A DNA stretch of 47,731 nt from Williamsia sp. (GCA_015069695.1 JADCRZ010000048.1:1-47731); one strand, 5' to 3'; positions 1 through 9,316 are shown, counted from the first letter of the stretch. Made by a program: numbers and translations. Notes: generated by a model not told the origin, from the letters alone.

Positions 1-79
1 AACACCCACAACTGCATGGACATAGCTTGTTCGTTGTAGCGCAGTGCAGTAAATTTTAGCCCCTTTCAAACAGCCTTGA
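1..79. repeat. Left arm of window-spanning inverted repeat
   Basis: The reverse complement of this segment matches 47630-47709. The inner 58 bases (about 22-79) differ from the other arm at one position or fewer, then about 8 bases diverge, then the outer CAGTTGTGGGTGTT part matches again. No reading frame is apparent. I infer a dispersed intergenic repeat at which the assembly stopped, so that the window may be a complete contig. It could also be a true inverted pair about 47 kb apart on the chromosome. Confidence 0.75.
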
Positions 80-87
80 CTTTTTTG

Positions 88-178
88 GTTCTTTTTGCGT
101 CAAGGCAAAAAGAACACGGAGTCCCCGCTCAGCCTTGATTTTTTTTTGCTACTTTTTTTTATCAAGAAAAAAAAGTAG
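88..178. repeat. Two T-rich stem-loops with TCAAG-type loops
   Basis: Bases 88-115 form an 11-bp perfect stem with loop GTCAAG. Bases 149-178 form a 12-bp perfect stem of A/T runs with loop ATCAAG. A third stem-loop of the same design, with the loop in the opposite orientation (CTTGAT), lies at 47594-47621 beside the right arm of the terminal repeat. They therefore look like part of the same dispersed element. The pair lies just downstream of the beta-lactamase stop codon and could also terminate its transcript, although the strand bias of the A/T runs does not give a clean U-tract. Confidence 0.6.
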
Positions 179-186
179 ACGGAGTC

Positions 187-1005
187 TTACTTCTTCCCCT
201 CCATAAACCCTTTTTCCTTCAGGATTTGTTTTAATATCTTCAGCCTCACGCTCGTCATATCAAAATCCCGCTTAGGCGATTCGATTTGCAGAACGAAGAA
301 GTAGGGATGAATATTTTCTTCTATCCAGCCTATGATCCAGCCCAGGGAATGGCCTTTTTCTGTATGCCCCCAGCCGGTTTTGTAGCTCAGCGTGTAGTTG
401 GCGTTTTTTTCCTGCTGCATCATGGCTTTTACCAGGTCCTGTGTGCGGTTGAAAAAGGGCAGCTGATCAAAATACAATCTCTTGACCAGTCCGAGCTGTT
501 CATCGGCCGTGATCTTGACGGAGTTATCCAGCCAGAACGTATCGATTTGTTTGATGACGGCCCGGCTCTTGAGGGCAGCATAGTGCAGGGTATCGAGCCA
601 GTGCTGCATGGTGTCTTTGCCGATGCGGCGGGCGAGCGCCTGGTACCAGGGTACCGCCGAATAGCGGAAAGCCTGCGCCATGGTAAGATCCTGGTTCCAT
701 TCTTTAATAGGCCTTACTACTTTATCCCAAGGGATGATGGTAGCCGTATCATTTACACGGCCTGTTTGCAGACCAATAAGCGAATTGACGATCTTGAACG
801 TGGAAGCCGGCAAATAAGCGCTGTCGCGGTAGCGGGGGAGGTTGTAAATGGCAAACGTTCCCTGCCCGTTGTCTAACAGGGCAAAACACCCATTTACCCC
901 TTCTGCATCAAAATATTTTTTCGGGCTATTATCGGTGGTAACGTTGTTGGGCGAGCAGGCGAGCAGTAAAAAAGGAAGAAAGAGACATCCAAACAATTTT
1001 CGCAT
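187..1005 (-). CDS. Class D (OXA-like) beta-lactamase lipoprotein
   Basis: Predicted penicillin-recognising serine hydrolase of the class D beta-lactamase family, which inactivates beta-lactams through a serine acyl-enzyme. Seen: an N-terminal signal with lipobox LLAC (Cys17), so probably membrane-anchored in the periplasm; the active-site tetrad Ser68-Thr-Phe-Lys71; Ser116-Ala-Val118; the FWL tryptophan (Trp158) that normally packs against the carboxylated lysine; and the Lys209-Thr-Gly211 box. The usual Tyr-Gly-Asn motif is not visible: the corresponding stretch near residues 142-144 reads Tyr-Ala-Ala. Length (272 aa) is normal. It lies downstream of the HAD gene on the same strand and has its own TACCTTTG -7 element at the HAD stop codon. 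Family assignment is secure. Whether it confers resistance is unknown, and a penicillin-binding sensor role is possible. Confidence 0.88.
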   Translation of the reverse strand: MRKLFGCLFLPFLLLACSPNNVTTDNSPKKYFDAEGVNGCFALLDNGQGTFAIYNLPRYRDSAYLPASTFKIVNSLIGLQTGRVNDTATIIPWDKVVRPIKEWNQDLTMAQAFRYSAVPWYQALARRIGKDTMQHWLDTLHYAALKSRAVIKQIDTFWLDNSVKITADEQLGLVKRLYFDQLPFFNRTQDLVKAMMQQEKNANYTLSYKTGWGHTEKGHSLGWIIGWIEENIHPYFFVLQIESPKRDFDMTSVRLKILKQILKEKGFMEGKK

Positions 1006-1018
1006 GCGGAAATTTTCG

Positions 1019-1026
1019 CAAAGGTA
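1019..1026 (-). promoter_or_regulatory. Bacteroidota -7 element for the beta-lactamase gene
   Basis: On the minus strand this reads TACCTTTG, an exact match to the TAnnTTTG -7 consensus, 13 bases before the ATG at 1005. A TTG lies upstream but about 25 bases away, longer than the usual 19-20, so the -33 part is weak. Confidence 0.45.
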
Positions 1027-1716
1027 TTATTTCTGCTGTTCCTGCGGCTGTTCAATTGCATCAAGCAGTTCCTGTACCGACAGGTTTTTGTAATTGCTGA
1101 TTGTTTTGATGACGTTGGGAAAGCGGGCAAAATCAGCTTCCTCCTTAGCGGTCAGCACAGCCACCGCTTTCATGTTGGCTTGCTGGGCGGCTTCTACCCC
1201 CTTGGGCGAGTCTTCAAACACGATGCACGCAGAAGGCGATGCCTCCAGCTTTCCGGCCGCCAGGATAAATGTTTCGGGGTCGGGTTTGCTTCTGCGCACG
1301 TCTTCATCGCTGATAAAGGCATCAAACAAGCCACGCGTTTGGGTATGTTCAAGAAGAAAATCAACGTTCATGCCAAGTCCGGCCGTCGCAATGGCTATTT
1401 TAACGCCCTGGCTGCGGGCTTCTTCCAGAAATCCTTTCAATCCCGGCAACAGCTTTACATGCTGAGCGTATAGTGCATGATAGTGCCGCTCTTTCTGCAG
1501 CGACATATCTTTTACTTCCTCTTTTGAGAACCTTTCTTTTCCAAAAATGCGTTCTATTACTTCACTGTTTTTACCGTATAGCTGGTTCATCAGCGCCTCG
1601 CCCTTCAGATCGGACCCTGCTCCACTTACCACTTTTTCCCATGCCTGCAGATGATATTGCATGTTGTCTGCCAGGGTACCGTCCATGTCAAATAAGAAAG
1701 CCACAGTTCTTTTCAT
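1027..1716 (-). CDS. HAD-superfamily hydrolase, beta-phosphoglucomutase-like subfamily
   Basis: Small phosphatase or phosphomutase of the haloacid dehalogenase superfamily. Seen from the chosen start MKRTVAFLFDMDGT: motif I Asp-x-Asp-Gly-Thr near residues 10-14, a helical cap, motif II threonine in IATAG, and motif III/IV Lys-Pro-Asp followed by Phe-Glu-Asp-Ser. Length (229 aa) fits the family. I prefer the ATG at 1716 to an upstream in-frame start at 1773, because homology begins there and because a good promoter (1722-1751) lies immediately before it. It is divergent from icmF and upstream of the beta-lactamase. The physiological substrate cannot be told from sequence; sugar phosphates are typical. 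Confidence 0.85.
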   Translation of the reverse strand: MKRTVAFLFDMDGTLADNMQYHLQAWEKVVSGAGSDLKGEALMNQLYGKNSEVIERIFGKERFSKEEVKDMSLQKERHYHALYAQHVKLLPGLKGFLEEARSQGVKIAIATAGLGMNVDFLLEHTQTRGLFDAFISDEDVRRSKPDPETFILAAGKLEASPSACIVFEDSPKGVEAAQQANMKAVAVLTAKEEADFARFPNVIKTISNYKNLSVQELLDAIEQPQEQQK

Positions 1717-1721
1717 GTGCA

Positions 1722-1751
1722 CAAAAGTAAAAAACATGTGCCAGGCCACAA
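1722..1751 (-). promoter_or_regulatory. Bacteroidota-type promoter for the HAD gene
   Basis: On the minus strand TTG is followed after 19 bases by TACTTTTG. This matches the TTG-N19-TAnnTTTG architecture used by the primary sigma factor of Bacteroidota. The element ends only a few bases before the ATG at 1716, implying a very short leader. Confidence 0.6.
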
Positions 1752-1795
1752 GAAACTGCTTGCCTGGCTGCATACCGCCGCTGCCATAGTTTCCT

Positions 1796-1803
1796 TATTT
1801 TTG
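1796..1803 (+). promoter_or_regulatory. Probable -7 element for icmF
   Basis: TATTTTTG matches TAnnTTTG and lies 26 bases before the icmF ATG. No convincing -33 TTG is seen at the expected spacing. The 113-bp divergent gap is too short to hold a cobalamin riboswitch as well. Confidence 0.4.
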
Positions 1804-1829
1804 CTAACAATCGTTCGTAAGCCAAACCC

Positions 1830-4800
1830 ATGAATACACCCGGATCCCGCATAAGAATGGTTACTGCAGCTTCCCTGTTTGATGGACATGATGCGGCCAT
1901 CAATATCATGCGGCGCATCCTGCAGGCTAAAGGGGTAGAAGTGATCCACCTGGGTCATAACCGCTCGGTAGCCGATATTGTAGAGTGTGCAATTGAAGAA
2001 GGGGCACAGGGCATTGCCGTTACATCGTACCAGGGCGGCCATCTTGAGTTTTTCAAATACATGAAAGACCTGCTTGAAGCCAATGGTTCCGGTCATATCA
2101 GGATCTTTGGCGGAGGTGGGGGTACCATCCTGCCGGCAGAGATCCAGGAGCTACATGAGTATGGAATTGCCCGCATCTACTCGCCCGATGATGGCAGGCA
2201 GATGGGACTGGAAGGAATGATCGAGGATGTGATCCAACAATGCCAGGCGGTTTTAACTGAGAAACAGGAAGTTCCGGCCCCCTGTTCATGCCAGGCTCAG
2301 CCCGATGAAAGCTTGTTGCTGCACAAAGTAAAACCTGTTCAAAAGATCGCACATGCTATTTCCCTGGCAGAGAACAGGGAAGAAACAGCTCCGCCCTCTT
2401 CCCAACAATCCGGCCCGGTGGTGATTGGTATTACAGGAACCGGAGGAGCGGGCAAATCATCGGTAACCGATGAGATCGTGCGGCGCTTTCTGCATGCGTA
2501 TACAGATAAGACCATTGCCATTGTCTCAGTGGATCCATCCAGAAAGAAAACAGGCGGTGCCCTGCTGGGCGACCGCATCCGCATGAACAGCCTCCATTCT
2601 CCGCGCACCTACATGCGCAGCCTCGCTACCCGGGAAAGCGACCGCACCATCAGCAAACATACCCAGGACGCTATTGACATCTGCCGCCAAGAGAACTTTG
2701 ACTGGATCCTCCTCGAATCGGCCGGGGCCGGACAAAGTGATGCCAGCATTGCGGACCATTGTGATATATGCCTGTATATCATGACGCCTGAATACGGGGC
2801 TGCCTCACAGCTGGAAAAGATCAACATGCTCGATTATGCAGACATCATCGCCGTCAACAAATCCGACAAAGGTGGTGCATTGGATGCCCTGCAGGAAGTG
2901 CGCAAGCAATATAAACGCAACCACAATTTATTCACGGCGCCCAACGAGGCCATCCCTGTTATCGGCACCACTGCCTCCCGCTTCAACGATGCCGGCATGA
3001 ACGAACTGTTTCACAAACTGGTGCAGGCAGTGGATAAAAAAACAGGCATCTCCTCCAGCCTGCAGCTTGCTTCTGCCTCAACGATCCATTCTATCATCCC
3101 TGCCCAGCGGGTGCGGTATTTAAGCGAGATCGCAGAAAGCAACAGGAATTATGACCGCTGGGTACAGGAGCAGGCTGCCCTTGCCACGCAACTATACCAG
3201 CTCTCAGGTGCCATAGCCATCATAAAAGACCAGGGAGGTGAGGCCGTTGACCAGCTTGCAACAACCAAAGCCATACTGGAAGCCAGGCTTGCTCCCTCCT
3301 GCAAAGACCTGCTAACGGGATGGCCCCGGCTGCAGGAAAAATATGGAGCCGAGTTTTTTGAATACCAGGTCAGGGACAAAATCCTCCGCCAACCGCTGAC
3401 TGCCACTTCCCTGAGCGGTACAAAAATCCGGAAAGTGGTGCTGCCGGCTTACAAAGACTGGGGCGATCTTCTGCGCTGGCAATTGCAGGAAAATGTTCCC
3501 GGTCTGTTCCCGTTCACCGCCGGTGTGTTTGAACTAAAAAGAGCAGGTGAAGATCCCACCCGCATGTTTGCCGGGGAAGGCGGACCGGAACGCACCAACA
3601 AGCGCTTTCATTACCTGGCCCACAACCAGCCGGCCAAACGCCTCTCCACTGCCTTCGATAGCGTAACCTTGTACGGCGAAGATCCGGACTACCGGCCGGA
3701 TATATTTGGAAAGATCGGCAACGCAGGTGTCAGCATCGCCACCCTCGACGACGCCAAAAAGCTATACAGCGGCTTTGATCTGTGCAGTCCGGATACATCG
3801 GTCAGCATGACCATCAACGGTCCGGCCCCCATGTTGCTTGCTTTCTTTTTAAATACCGCCATTGACCAGCAGGTGGAAAAATGGAAAAAGGAGAATAATT
3901 ACACCGGGGAAGAGCTGCCGCCGGATAGGTACCAGCAATTAAAAGCCGCCACGCTTTCTGTTGTACGGGGAACGGTACAGGCCGATATTTTGAAAGAAGA
4001 CCAGGCGCAGAACACCTGTATCTTCAGCACCGAATTTGCCCTCAAGCTGATGGGTGATGTACAGGAGTACTTTACCCGGCACAAGGTGCGCAATTTTTAC
4101 AGTGTATCTATCAGCGGCTATCACATTGCTGAAGCAGGCGCCAACCCGATCACCCAGCTGGCATTTACACTGGCCAACGGATTTACTTATGTAGAGTATT
4201 ACCTGAGCCGCGGCATGCAGATCGATGATTTTGCCCCCAACCTTTCTTTCTTTTTCAGCAATGGGATGGATGTGGAGTACAGCGTGATTGGCCGGGTAGC
4301 CCGCCGCATCTGGGCCAAAGCCATTAAAAGGGTATACAAAGGCAACGACCGCTCCCAAAAATTAAAGTACCATATCCAAACCTCCGGCCGCAGCCTGCAT
4401 GCCCAGGAAATAGACTTCAACGACATCCGTACCACCCTGCAGGCCCTGTTTGCAGTTTATGATAATTGCAACAGCCTGCATACAAATGCCTACGACGAAG
4501 CCATCACTACGCCAACAGAAGAAAGCGTGCGGCGTGCAATGGCCATTCAGCTGATCATCAACCGCGAGTTGGGCAGCGTAGCCATAGAGAACTTCACCCA
4601 GGGCAGCTTTGCCGTTGAACAGCTGACCGACCTGGTAGAAGAAGCCGTGCTGGCCGAGTTTGACCGGATCACCGACCGGGGAGGCGTACTGGGGGCAATG
4701 GAACGCATGTACCAGCGCAACAAAATACAGGAGGAAAGCCTTTACTACGAAACGCTCAAGCACAGCGGTCAGCTACCGGTGGTAGGCGTGAACACGTTCT

Positions 4801-5066
4801 TGCATTCCAATGGGTCGCCTACGGTATTGCCGCAGGAAGTGATCCGCAGCAGCCGGGAAGAAAAAGAAGCGCAGATCAGTAACCTGCTGGATTTCAAGCA
4901 TCGCCACAAAGAAAAATCAGCCGGTGCATTGAAGCGGTTGCAACAGGCAGCCATCAACAATCAAAATATTTTTGAAGAGTTGATGGAAACGGTCAAATTT
5001 TGCTCGCTGGGTGAAATTACGCATGCTTTGTATGAAGTAGGAGGCCAGTATCGCCGAAGTATGTGA
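1830..5066 (+). CDS. icmF: Fused isobutyryl-CoA mutase (B12-dependent)
   Basis: Interconverts isobutyryl-CoA and n-butyryl-CoA with adenosylcobalamin. The three domains are in IcmF order: N-terminal B12-binding domain with base-off histidine motif Asp18-x-His20 and the downstream Tyr-Gln-Gly-Gly turn; a MeaB-like G-protein chaperone domain with P-loop Gly203-Thr-Gly-Gly-Ala-Gly-Lys-Ser; and a C-terminal mutase TIM barrel. Phe580 (in RMFAGE) and Gln727 (in DQAQNT) occupy the positions that are Tyr and Arg in methylmalonyl-CoA mutase. Phe/Gln is the known signature of isobutyryl-CoA specificity. Length (1078 aa) fits IcmF. Likely role is branched-chain acyl-CoA (valine, isobutyrate) metabolism, or balancing of straight and branched fatty-acid starters. 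The next gene, a histidine kinase, starts 33 bases downstream. Confidence 0.93.
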   Translation: MNTPGSRIRMVTAASLFDGHDAAINIMRRILQAKGVEVIHLGHNRSVADIVECAIEEGAQGIAVTSYQGGHLEFFKYMKDLLEANGSGHIRIFGGGGGTILPAEIQELHEYGIARIYSPDDGRQMGLEGMIEDVIQQCQAVLTEKQEVPAPCSCQAQPDESLLLHKVKPVQKIAHAISLAENREETAPPSSQQSGPVVIGITGTGGAGKSSVTDEIVRRFLHAYTDKTIAIVSVDPSRKKTGGALLGDRIRMNSLHSPRTYMRSLATRESDRTISKHTQDAIDICRQENFDWILLESAGAGQSDASIADHCDICLYIMTPEYGAASQLEKINMLDYADIIAVNKSDKGGALDALQEVRKQYKRNHNLFTAPNEAIPVIGTTASRFNDAGMNELFHKLVQAVDKKTGISSSLQLASASTIHSIIPAQRVRYLSEIAESNRNYDRWVQEQAALATQLYQLSGAIAIIKDQGGEAVDQLATTKAILEARLAPSCKDLLTGWPRLQEKYGAEFFEYQVRDKILRQPLTATSLSGTKIRKVVLPAYKDWGDLLRWQLQENVPGLFPFTAGVFELKRAGEDPTRMFAGEGGPERTNKRFHYLAHNQPAKRLSTAFDSVTLYGEDPDYRPDIFGKIGNAGVSIATLDDAKKLYSGFDLCSPDTSVSMTINGPAPMLLAFFLNTAIDQQVEKWKKENNYTGEELPPDRYQQLKAATLSVVRGTVQADILKEDQAQNTCIFSTEFALKLMGDVQEYFTRHKVRNFYSVSISGYHIAEAGANPITQLAFTLANGFTYVEYYLSRGMQIDDFAPNLSFFFSNGMDVEYSVIGRVARRIWAKAIKRVYKGNDRSQKLKYHIQTSGRSLHAQEIDFNDIRTTLQALFAVYDNCNSLHTNAYDEAITTPTEESVRRAMAIQLIINRELGSVAIENFTQGSFAVEQLTDLVEEAVLAEFDRITDRGGVLGAMERMYQRNKIQEESLYYETLKHSGQLPVVGVNTFLHSNGSPTVLPQEVIRSSREEKEAQISNLLDFKHRHKEKSAGALKRLQQAAINNQNIFEELMETVKFCSLGEITHALYEVGGQYRRSM

Positions 5067-5098
5067 AAAATAAAGTATACTGCAATTGATTTCCTGTT

Positions 5099-6547
5099 AT
5101 GACAAGAAAAATCCAGCTTGATACGGATACCCTGCTTTTTTTTGCCTCTATTTTCAGCAATGCCCACGAGAACTGCATCCTCATTATGAACGAGGAGGGC
5201 ATGGTATTGGGTGTCAGTTCATCGTTCACCGCTTATTTTCATTATACGGAAGATGATCTGGTGGGAAAATTCCCAAGAATGCTGTTTACCCCCGAAGACC
5301 AGCAGCAAAAAAAGTTTGAACGCGAGATAGAGAATGTCAGGACACAGGGTTTTTCATCAGACGACAATTACCTGGTCAATAAGAACGGTGTGTATACCTG
5401 GGTTTCGGGCGAAGCTGTGCTGGTTGAAAATAACCGGAAAGAAAAATTTATTGTCAAGATCGTCCAGAGCATTCATGAACAAAAAACCCTGGAAACTTCC
5501 CTGCGCAATTCCAGCAATTTTGTTGAAAGCATCTTTAAATGCATGCGTGATGCACTGGTGGTGGTAAACGGTTCTTTTACCATACAGAAAGCCAATACTG
5601 CTTTCCGCAGTATATTCTGGCCGTCTCATCAGCAGGTAGAAGGAGAGAACTTGTTTGAAATAAATCCGGTATTCTCAACTGCCAGCGGTCTCAGACAAAA
5701 AATACAGGATCTGACGACGGGCAACGACTGCATTCCGGATGGGGAAATCGAGCTGGTTGCTCCGGATGGAAAGCGAAGAAATTTCAAGAGTACCCTCAGC
5801 CTGATAGAAGATGAACCTGCAACAGAAAAACGCGTCCTGATTGCCTTTCATGAAACTACGGCAGAAAGGGAAGCCAACGAACAGCGGGACGACCTGATCG
5901 GGTTTGCATCGCACGAGCTAAGAAATCCGCTGGCCAACATGGTATTGTGTACCGAGCTGCTGCAAGACAGTATAGAGGAAAACAACCCGGAGGAAGCACA
6001 GGATTATCTGAGCCGGATCAAGTTCAACATCAACCGCCTGAACACGATCATCTCCGAGCTGCACGATGCCACCAAAGCGGGCTCCGGCCATTTGCAGATC
6101 GAAAAAAAGCCTTTCATCTTCGAGGACATGGTGAATGAATCGATTGAAACCGTGAAGCTGCTTCATCCTGCCTATACCATCATTAAAACCGGCCATGCCA
6201 CCATCCAGATCAATGCCGACCGGTACCGCCTTGTGCAGGTCATGAACAACTATCTTTCCAATGCGATCAAGTACTCGTTTGAATCGCGCAAGGTATGGGT
6301 GCACCTGCAAGCAGAGGCAGGCCAGGTCATAACCGAAGTAAGAGATGAGGGTACGGGTATCGCAGAAGACCAGCTTCCCTTTATCTTTACCCGTTATTTC
6401 AGGGCAGCAAAAACAATGAATGTAGAAGGGCTGGGATTGGGTTTGTACCTATCGAGTGAAATCATCAAAGCCCATGGTGGCAGGGTATGGCTCAACAGCA
6501 AGGAAGGAGAAGGCAGCACATTTTATTTTTCTATTCCGCTTGCGTAG
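5099..6547 (+). CDS. PAS-domain sensor histidine kinase
   Basis: Soluble two-component sensor kinase. Seen in order: PAS/PAC domain (about residues 15-125, with the typical DGxx-like end replaced by an ASN-GVYTW turn), a second PAS-like region (about 140-255), HisKA domain with phospho-acceptor His272 in the FASHELRNP H-box, then HATPase_c with N-box NNYLSNAIKYS, G1 DEGTGI, F-box PFIFTRYFRA and G2 GLGLGL. No transmembrane segment or signal peptide is visible, so it probably senses a cytoplasmic cue. No response-regulator gene lies next to it in the window, so its partner is elsewhere. It follows icmF closely and may be co-transcribed. Confidence 0.9.
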   Translation: MTRKIQLDTDTLLFFASIFSNAHENCILIMNEEGMVLGVSSSFTAYFHYTEDDLVGKFPRMLFTPEDQQQKKFEREIENVRTQGFSSDDNYLVNKNGVYTWVSGEAVLVENNRKEKFIVKIVQSIHEQKTLETSLRNSSNFVESIFKCMRDALVVVNGSFTIQKANTAFRSIFWPSHQQVEGENLFEINPVFSTASGLRQKIQDLTTGNDCIPDGEIELVAPDGKRRNFKSTLSLIEDEPATEKRVLIAFHETTAEREANEQRDDLIGFASHELRNPLANMVLCTELLQDSIEENNPEEAQDYLSRIKFNINRLNTIISELHDATKAGSGHLQIEKKPFIFEDMVNESIETVKLLHPAYTIIKTGHATIQINADRYRLVQVMNNYLSNAIKYSFESRKVWVHLQAEAGQVITEVRDEGTGIAEDQLPFIFTRYFRAAKTMNVEGLGLGLYLSSEIIKAHGGRVWLNSKEGEGSTFYFSIPLA

Positions 6548-6627
6548 ATTTTACAAGCCATGCAAGCGCAGTACACGATATTGGAATATAAGTTTTAAAG
6601 CCGCCTTCTTTCAAAAGTAAAAACCGT

Positions 6628-7284
6628 ATGAAAAAAGGATTTTTCCACCGCAATGGACTCTCCATTGTTTTTGCCGTACTTTTTTTGTTTTCTATTGCCG
6701 CACAGATAGCCACCGGCTGGAAAGAGCACAACGAAGAACTGCAGGAATACAAACAACCCCCTCTTTCTCTCTCCGGCTATTTTCGTTCCGGCCATTTTAT
6801 AGAAGCCACATTTGAAAACTGGGAAAGCGAGTTTTTGCAAATGGGATTGTTTGTTGTCCTGACCATTTTTCTCCGGCAGCGGGGATCTTCGGAATCCAAG
6901 GGCGATGAGCCGGAAGATGTGGACCGCGAGCCTGATCCCTTTGCCAAAGACGCCCCCTGGCCGGTAAAGCAGGGCGGATTGGTTCTGGCGATCTATAAAC
7001 ATTCCCTCTCCATAGCCCTGTTCTCTCTTTTTCTTATTTCGTTTGTTCTGCACTGGATCGGCAGCTGGAAAGACTATAACCTGGAACAACGCTTAAAGGG
7101 ATTGCCAACCGAAACCTCCTTGCATTACCTCGGCAACACCAAGTTCTGGTTCGAGTCGTTCCAGAACTGGCAAAGTGAGTTTTTGTCCGTGTGGGCCATC
7201 ATCCTGTTTTCCGTTTACCTGCGTCAAAAAGGTTCCTCTCAATCCAAACCCGTGGATGCGCCTGATGAACAGACGGGGGATTAA
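6628..7284 (+). CDS. Duplicated-repeat membrane protein, DUF6766-like
   Basis: Integral membrane protein of unknown function, recognised as DUF6766-like. It has four hydrophobic segments in two pairs: about residues 10-28 and 68-84, then 118-142 and 182-198. The two halves are clearly related: each has a helix ending in a Trp-Lys-(Glu/Asp) patch, then a soluble stretch, then Asn-Trp-(Glu/Gln)-Ser-Glu-Phe-Leu leading into a helix that ends Leu-Arg-Gln-(Arg/Lys)-Gly-Ser-Ser-(Glu/Gln)-Ser-Lys. This is an internal duplication seen directly in the protein. It starts 80 bases after the kinase gene and is followed by a long inverted repeat. No function is proposed. Confidence 0.75.
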   Translation: MKKGFFHRNGLSIVFAVLFLFSIAAQIATGWKEHNEELQEYKQPPLSLSGYFRSGHFIEATFENWESEFLQMGLFVVLTIFLRQRGSSESKGDEPEDVDREPDPFAKDAPWPVKQGGLVLAIYKHSLSIALFSLFLISFVLHWIGSWKDYNLEQRLKGLPTETSLHYLGNTKFWFESFQNWQSEFLSVWAIILFSVYLRQKGSSQSKPVDAPDEQTGD

Positions 7285-7289
7285 CTGTC

Positions 7290-7421
7290 TGAACCTTGAT
7301 TCCAGGGATTTCCGGATTGAGAGGATTGGGTACTTAATATATCAGTGTGATTGTAAACAATTATGCTGTTACTACCTGCACCAAATCTTCTCAATCCGGA
7401 AATCCCTGGAATCAAGGTTCA
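7290..7421. repeat. Long inverted repeat, TGAACC(A/T)TGAT family, copy 1
   Basis: Arms 7290-7330 and 7381-7421 are reverse complements with 39 of 41 positions matching, around a 50-base AT-rich spacer. Both outer ends read TGAACCTTGAT. Related elements lie at 24115-24171 and 29780-29914. This copy sits between the DUF6766-like gene and cysE and could act as a transcription terminator as well as being a mobile or palindromic repeat. Confidence 0.85.
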
Positions 7422-7454
7422 TGACGGAAAATTTCAGGACATTTGCACCAACGT

Positions 7455-8267
7455 ATGAATCCTTTTTTTCAAACCATCTTCAACCGGCATCAGCAAACCG
7501 ACTATGTTCCTTCCAATGCGCAGATTGCACAGTGGGTGTTGCGGGTGATCGGTTTGTTGTATCCGGAGCAAGCGAAACAGGTTTTTTCTTCTGTTGAGCA
7601 GGTGCAGGAAGAAGCCTTTCTCCTGGAACGCAGCCTCAAAGAAATGATGGATACAACGGTGGTTTGCCAGGATTGCAACACCGGCGCCATTGCAGCCAAT
7701 TTTTTCCGTCACCTGCCTGATTTATACGATACCCTGAATACCGACATCGATGCCATCCTGCAGGGCGATCCCGCCGCCAGGACTGAATTCGAGGTTATCA
7801 AGGCTTACCCCGGATTTTACGCCATTGCATTTTACCGCATTGCGCATTTTCTGCTTACGCAGGATGTACCGCTGCTACCCCGCATCCTGACCGAATATGC
7901 CCATTCAAGAACAGGCATCGATATTCATCCCGGTGCCGAGATAGATGAATACTTTTTTATTGACCATGGTAGCGGTTTGGTCATCGGCGAAACCACCAAG
8001 ATCGGAAAACATGTGAAGCTATACCAGGGAGTGACCCTGGGCGCTTTGAGTGTTGATAAAAGCATGGCGCACATCAAACGCCACCCCACCGTAGAAGATC
8101 ATGTAGTTATTTATTCCGGCGCTACCATCCTGGGAGGAGAAACGGTTATCGGCCATCACAGCGTGATTGGCGGCAATGTTTGGCTAACCCGGAGTGTTCC
8201 GCCGGGTTCGATGGTGTACCACAACCCGGAGATCACAGTGGTTGAGGGTAAATTCGCAAACTATTAA
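7455..8267 (+). CDS. cysE: Serine O-acetyltransferase
   Basis: Transfers acetyl from acetyl-CoA to L-serine, giving O-acetylserine for cysteine synthesis. Seen: an N-terminal helical region (about residues 1-150), then a left-handed beta-helix of hexapeptide repeats, with the typical EYAHSRTGIDIHPGA entry and the IDHGSGLVIGETTKIG and YQGVTLGA stretches, including the catalytic-site His in DHG and His in the HPTVED stretch. Length (270 aa) is normal. I chose the ATG at 7455 over a TTG four codons upstream. It is followed after 15 bases by cysM, which uses the product, so the two form a cysteine operon. Confidence 0.92.
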   Translation: MNPFFQTIFNRHQQTDYVPSNAQIAQWVLRVIGLLYPEQAKQVFSSVEQVQEEAFLLERSLKEMMDTTVVCQDCNTGAIAANFFRHLPDLYDTLNTDIDAILQGDPAARTEFEVIKAYPGFYAIAFYRIAHFLLTQDVPLLPRILTEYAHSRTGIDIHPGAEIDEYFFIDHGSGLVIGETTKIGKHVKLYQGVTLGALSVDKSMAHIKRHPTVEDHVVIYSGATILGGETVIGHHSVIGGNVWLTRSVPPGSMVYHNPEITVVEGKFANY

Positions 8268-8282
8268 GCAAAGCAAAGAGAT

Positions 8283-9155
8283 ATGCCAACAGTACTGGAT
8301 TATGTGGGCAATACGCCCCTGGTAGAGCTTCAACAATTAAACACCAACAAGGGGGTGCAGGTGTTTGCCAAGCTGGAAGGAAACAATCCTGGCGGGAGTG
8401 TAAAAGACCGTCCTGCTTTGAATATTATCCGGAGTGCGCTGGAAAGAGGTGAGATTCACCCAGGTAGCAAGCTCATCGAAGCTACGAGCGGCAACACCGG
8501 TATTGCAATGGCCCTGGTGGCCCGCCTGTTTAAGCTGGACATTGAGCTGGTCATGCCTTCCAATTCCACCCGCGAACGCGTGCTGACCATGGAAGCTTTT
8601 GGCGCCAAAGTAACCTTGCTCGAAAGCATTGAAGCTTGCCGGGACTATGCGGAAGAAAAAGGTGCCAGCGGTGAATACTACCAGCTCAATCAGTTTGCCA
8701 ACCCGGATAATTACATGGCGCACTACAAATCCACAGGTCCTGAGATATGGATGGACACAGATGGCGGCATTACCCATTTTGTAAGCTCCATGGGTACAAC
8801 CGGAACCATCATGGGCTGCTCCCGGTACCTGAAAGAACAAAATCCTGCTGTACAGATCGTCGGCTGCCAGCCTACAGAAGAATCATCTATTCCCGGCATC
8901 AGGCGATGGCCCCCTGCTTACCTGCCCAAGATCTTTGATCCTTCGCGGGTAGACAGGATCATGGATGTTTCGCAGGCGGATGCAACGGAGATGACGCGCC
9001 GGCTGGCCCGGGAAGAGGGCATTTTTGCCGGTATGAGCAGTGGGGGTGCTGCCACTGCAGCCCTGCGGCTTGCTGAAGAGTTGGCTACCGGCGTGATCGT
9101 CTTTATTGCCTGCGACCGGGGCGATCGCTATTTGAGCAGTGACCTCTTCGGATAG
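8283..9155 (+). CDS. cysM: Cysteine synthase B (O-acetylserine sulfhydrylase)
   Basis: PLP enzyme that replaces the acetyl group of O-acetylserine with sulfide or thiosulfate. Seen: PLP lysine Lys41 in NPGGSVKDR, substrate loop Thr-Ser-Gly-Asn-Thr-Gly, phosphate-binding Gly-Thr-Thr-Gly-Thr, and the SSIPGIRRWP stretch characteristic of CysM rather than CysK. Length is 290 aa. It lies 15 bases downstream of cysE in the same orientation. The 161-bp gap that follows contains a small GGAAC-AGC-GTTCC palindrome at 9184-9196. Confidence 0.92.
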   Translation: MPTVLDYVGNTPLVELQQLNTNKGVQVFAKLEGNNPGGSVKDRPALNIIRSALERGEIHPGSKLIEATSGNTGIAMALVARLFKLDIELVMPSNSTRERVLTMEAFGAKVTLLESIEACRDYAEEKGASGEYYQLNQFANPDNYMAHYKSTGPEIWMDTDGGITHFVSSMGTTGTIMGCSRYLKEQNPAVQIVGCQPTEESSIPGIRRWPPAYLPKIFDPSRVDRIMDVSQADATEMTRRLAREEGIFAGMSSGGAATAALRLAEELATGVIVFIACDRGDRYLSSDLFG

Positions 9156-9316
9156 GTTCTTCTCCTGCTGCGATCTATTTACTGGAACAGCGTTCCGGGA
9201 ATGGGAAAGAACAAAAGGCAGAAAGAGTTTTAATTTACTGGTTTTGAGTGATTTATTTTCCAGGCATACAGGTTGTCTACTTACCGGCATCAGTATAACC
9301 TACTTAAATCACAAAA

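Noticed and set aside
286-876. Long plus-strand open frames opposite the beta-lactamase, GH92, aldolase and carB genes
   Set aside because: They are antisense shadows of clearly conserved genes and carry no domain of their own.
1773-1829. Cobalamin riboswitch before icmF
   Set aside because: The gap is short and shows no B12-box-like sequence or long structured leader; a -7 promoter element occupies it.
7290-7421. CRISPR array or tRNA in the repeat-rich gap before cysE
   Set aside because: There is a single inverted pair, not regularly spaced direct repeats, and no cloverleaf can be drawn.
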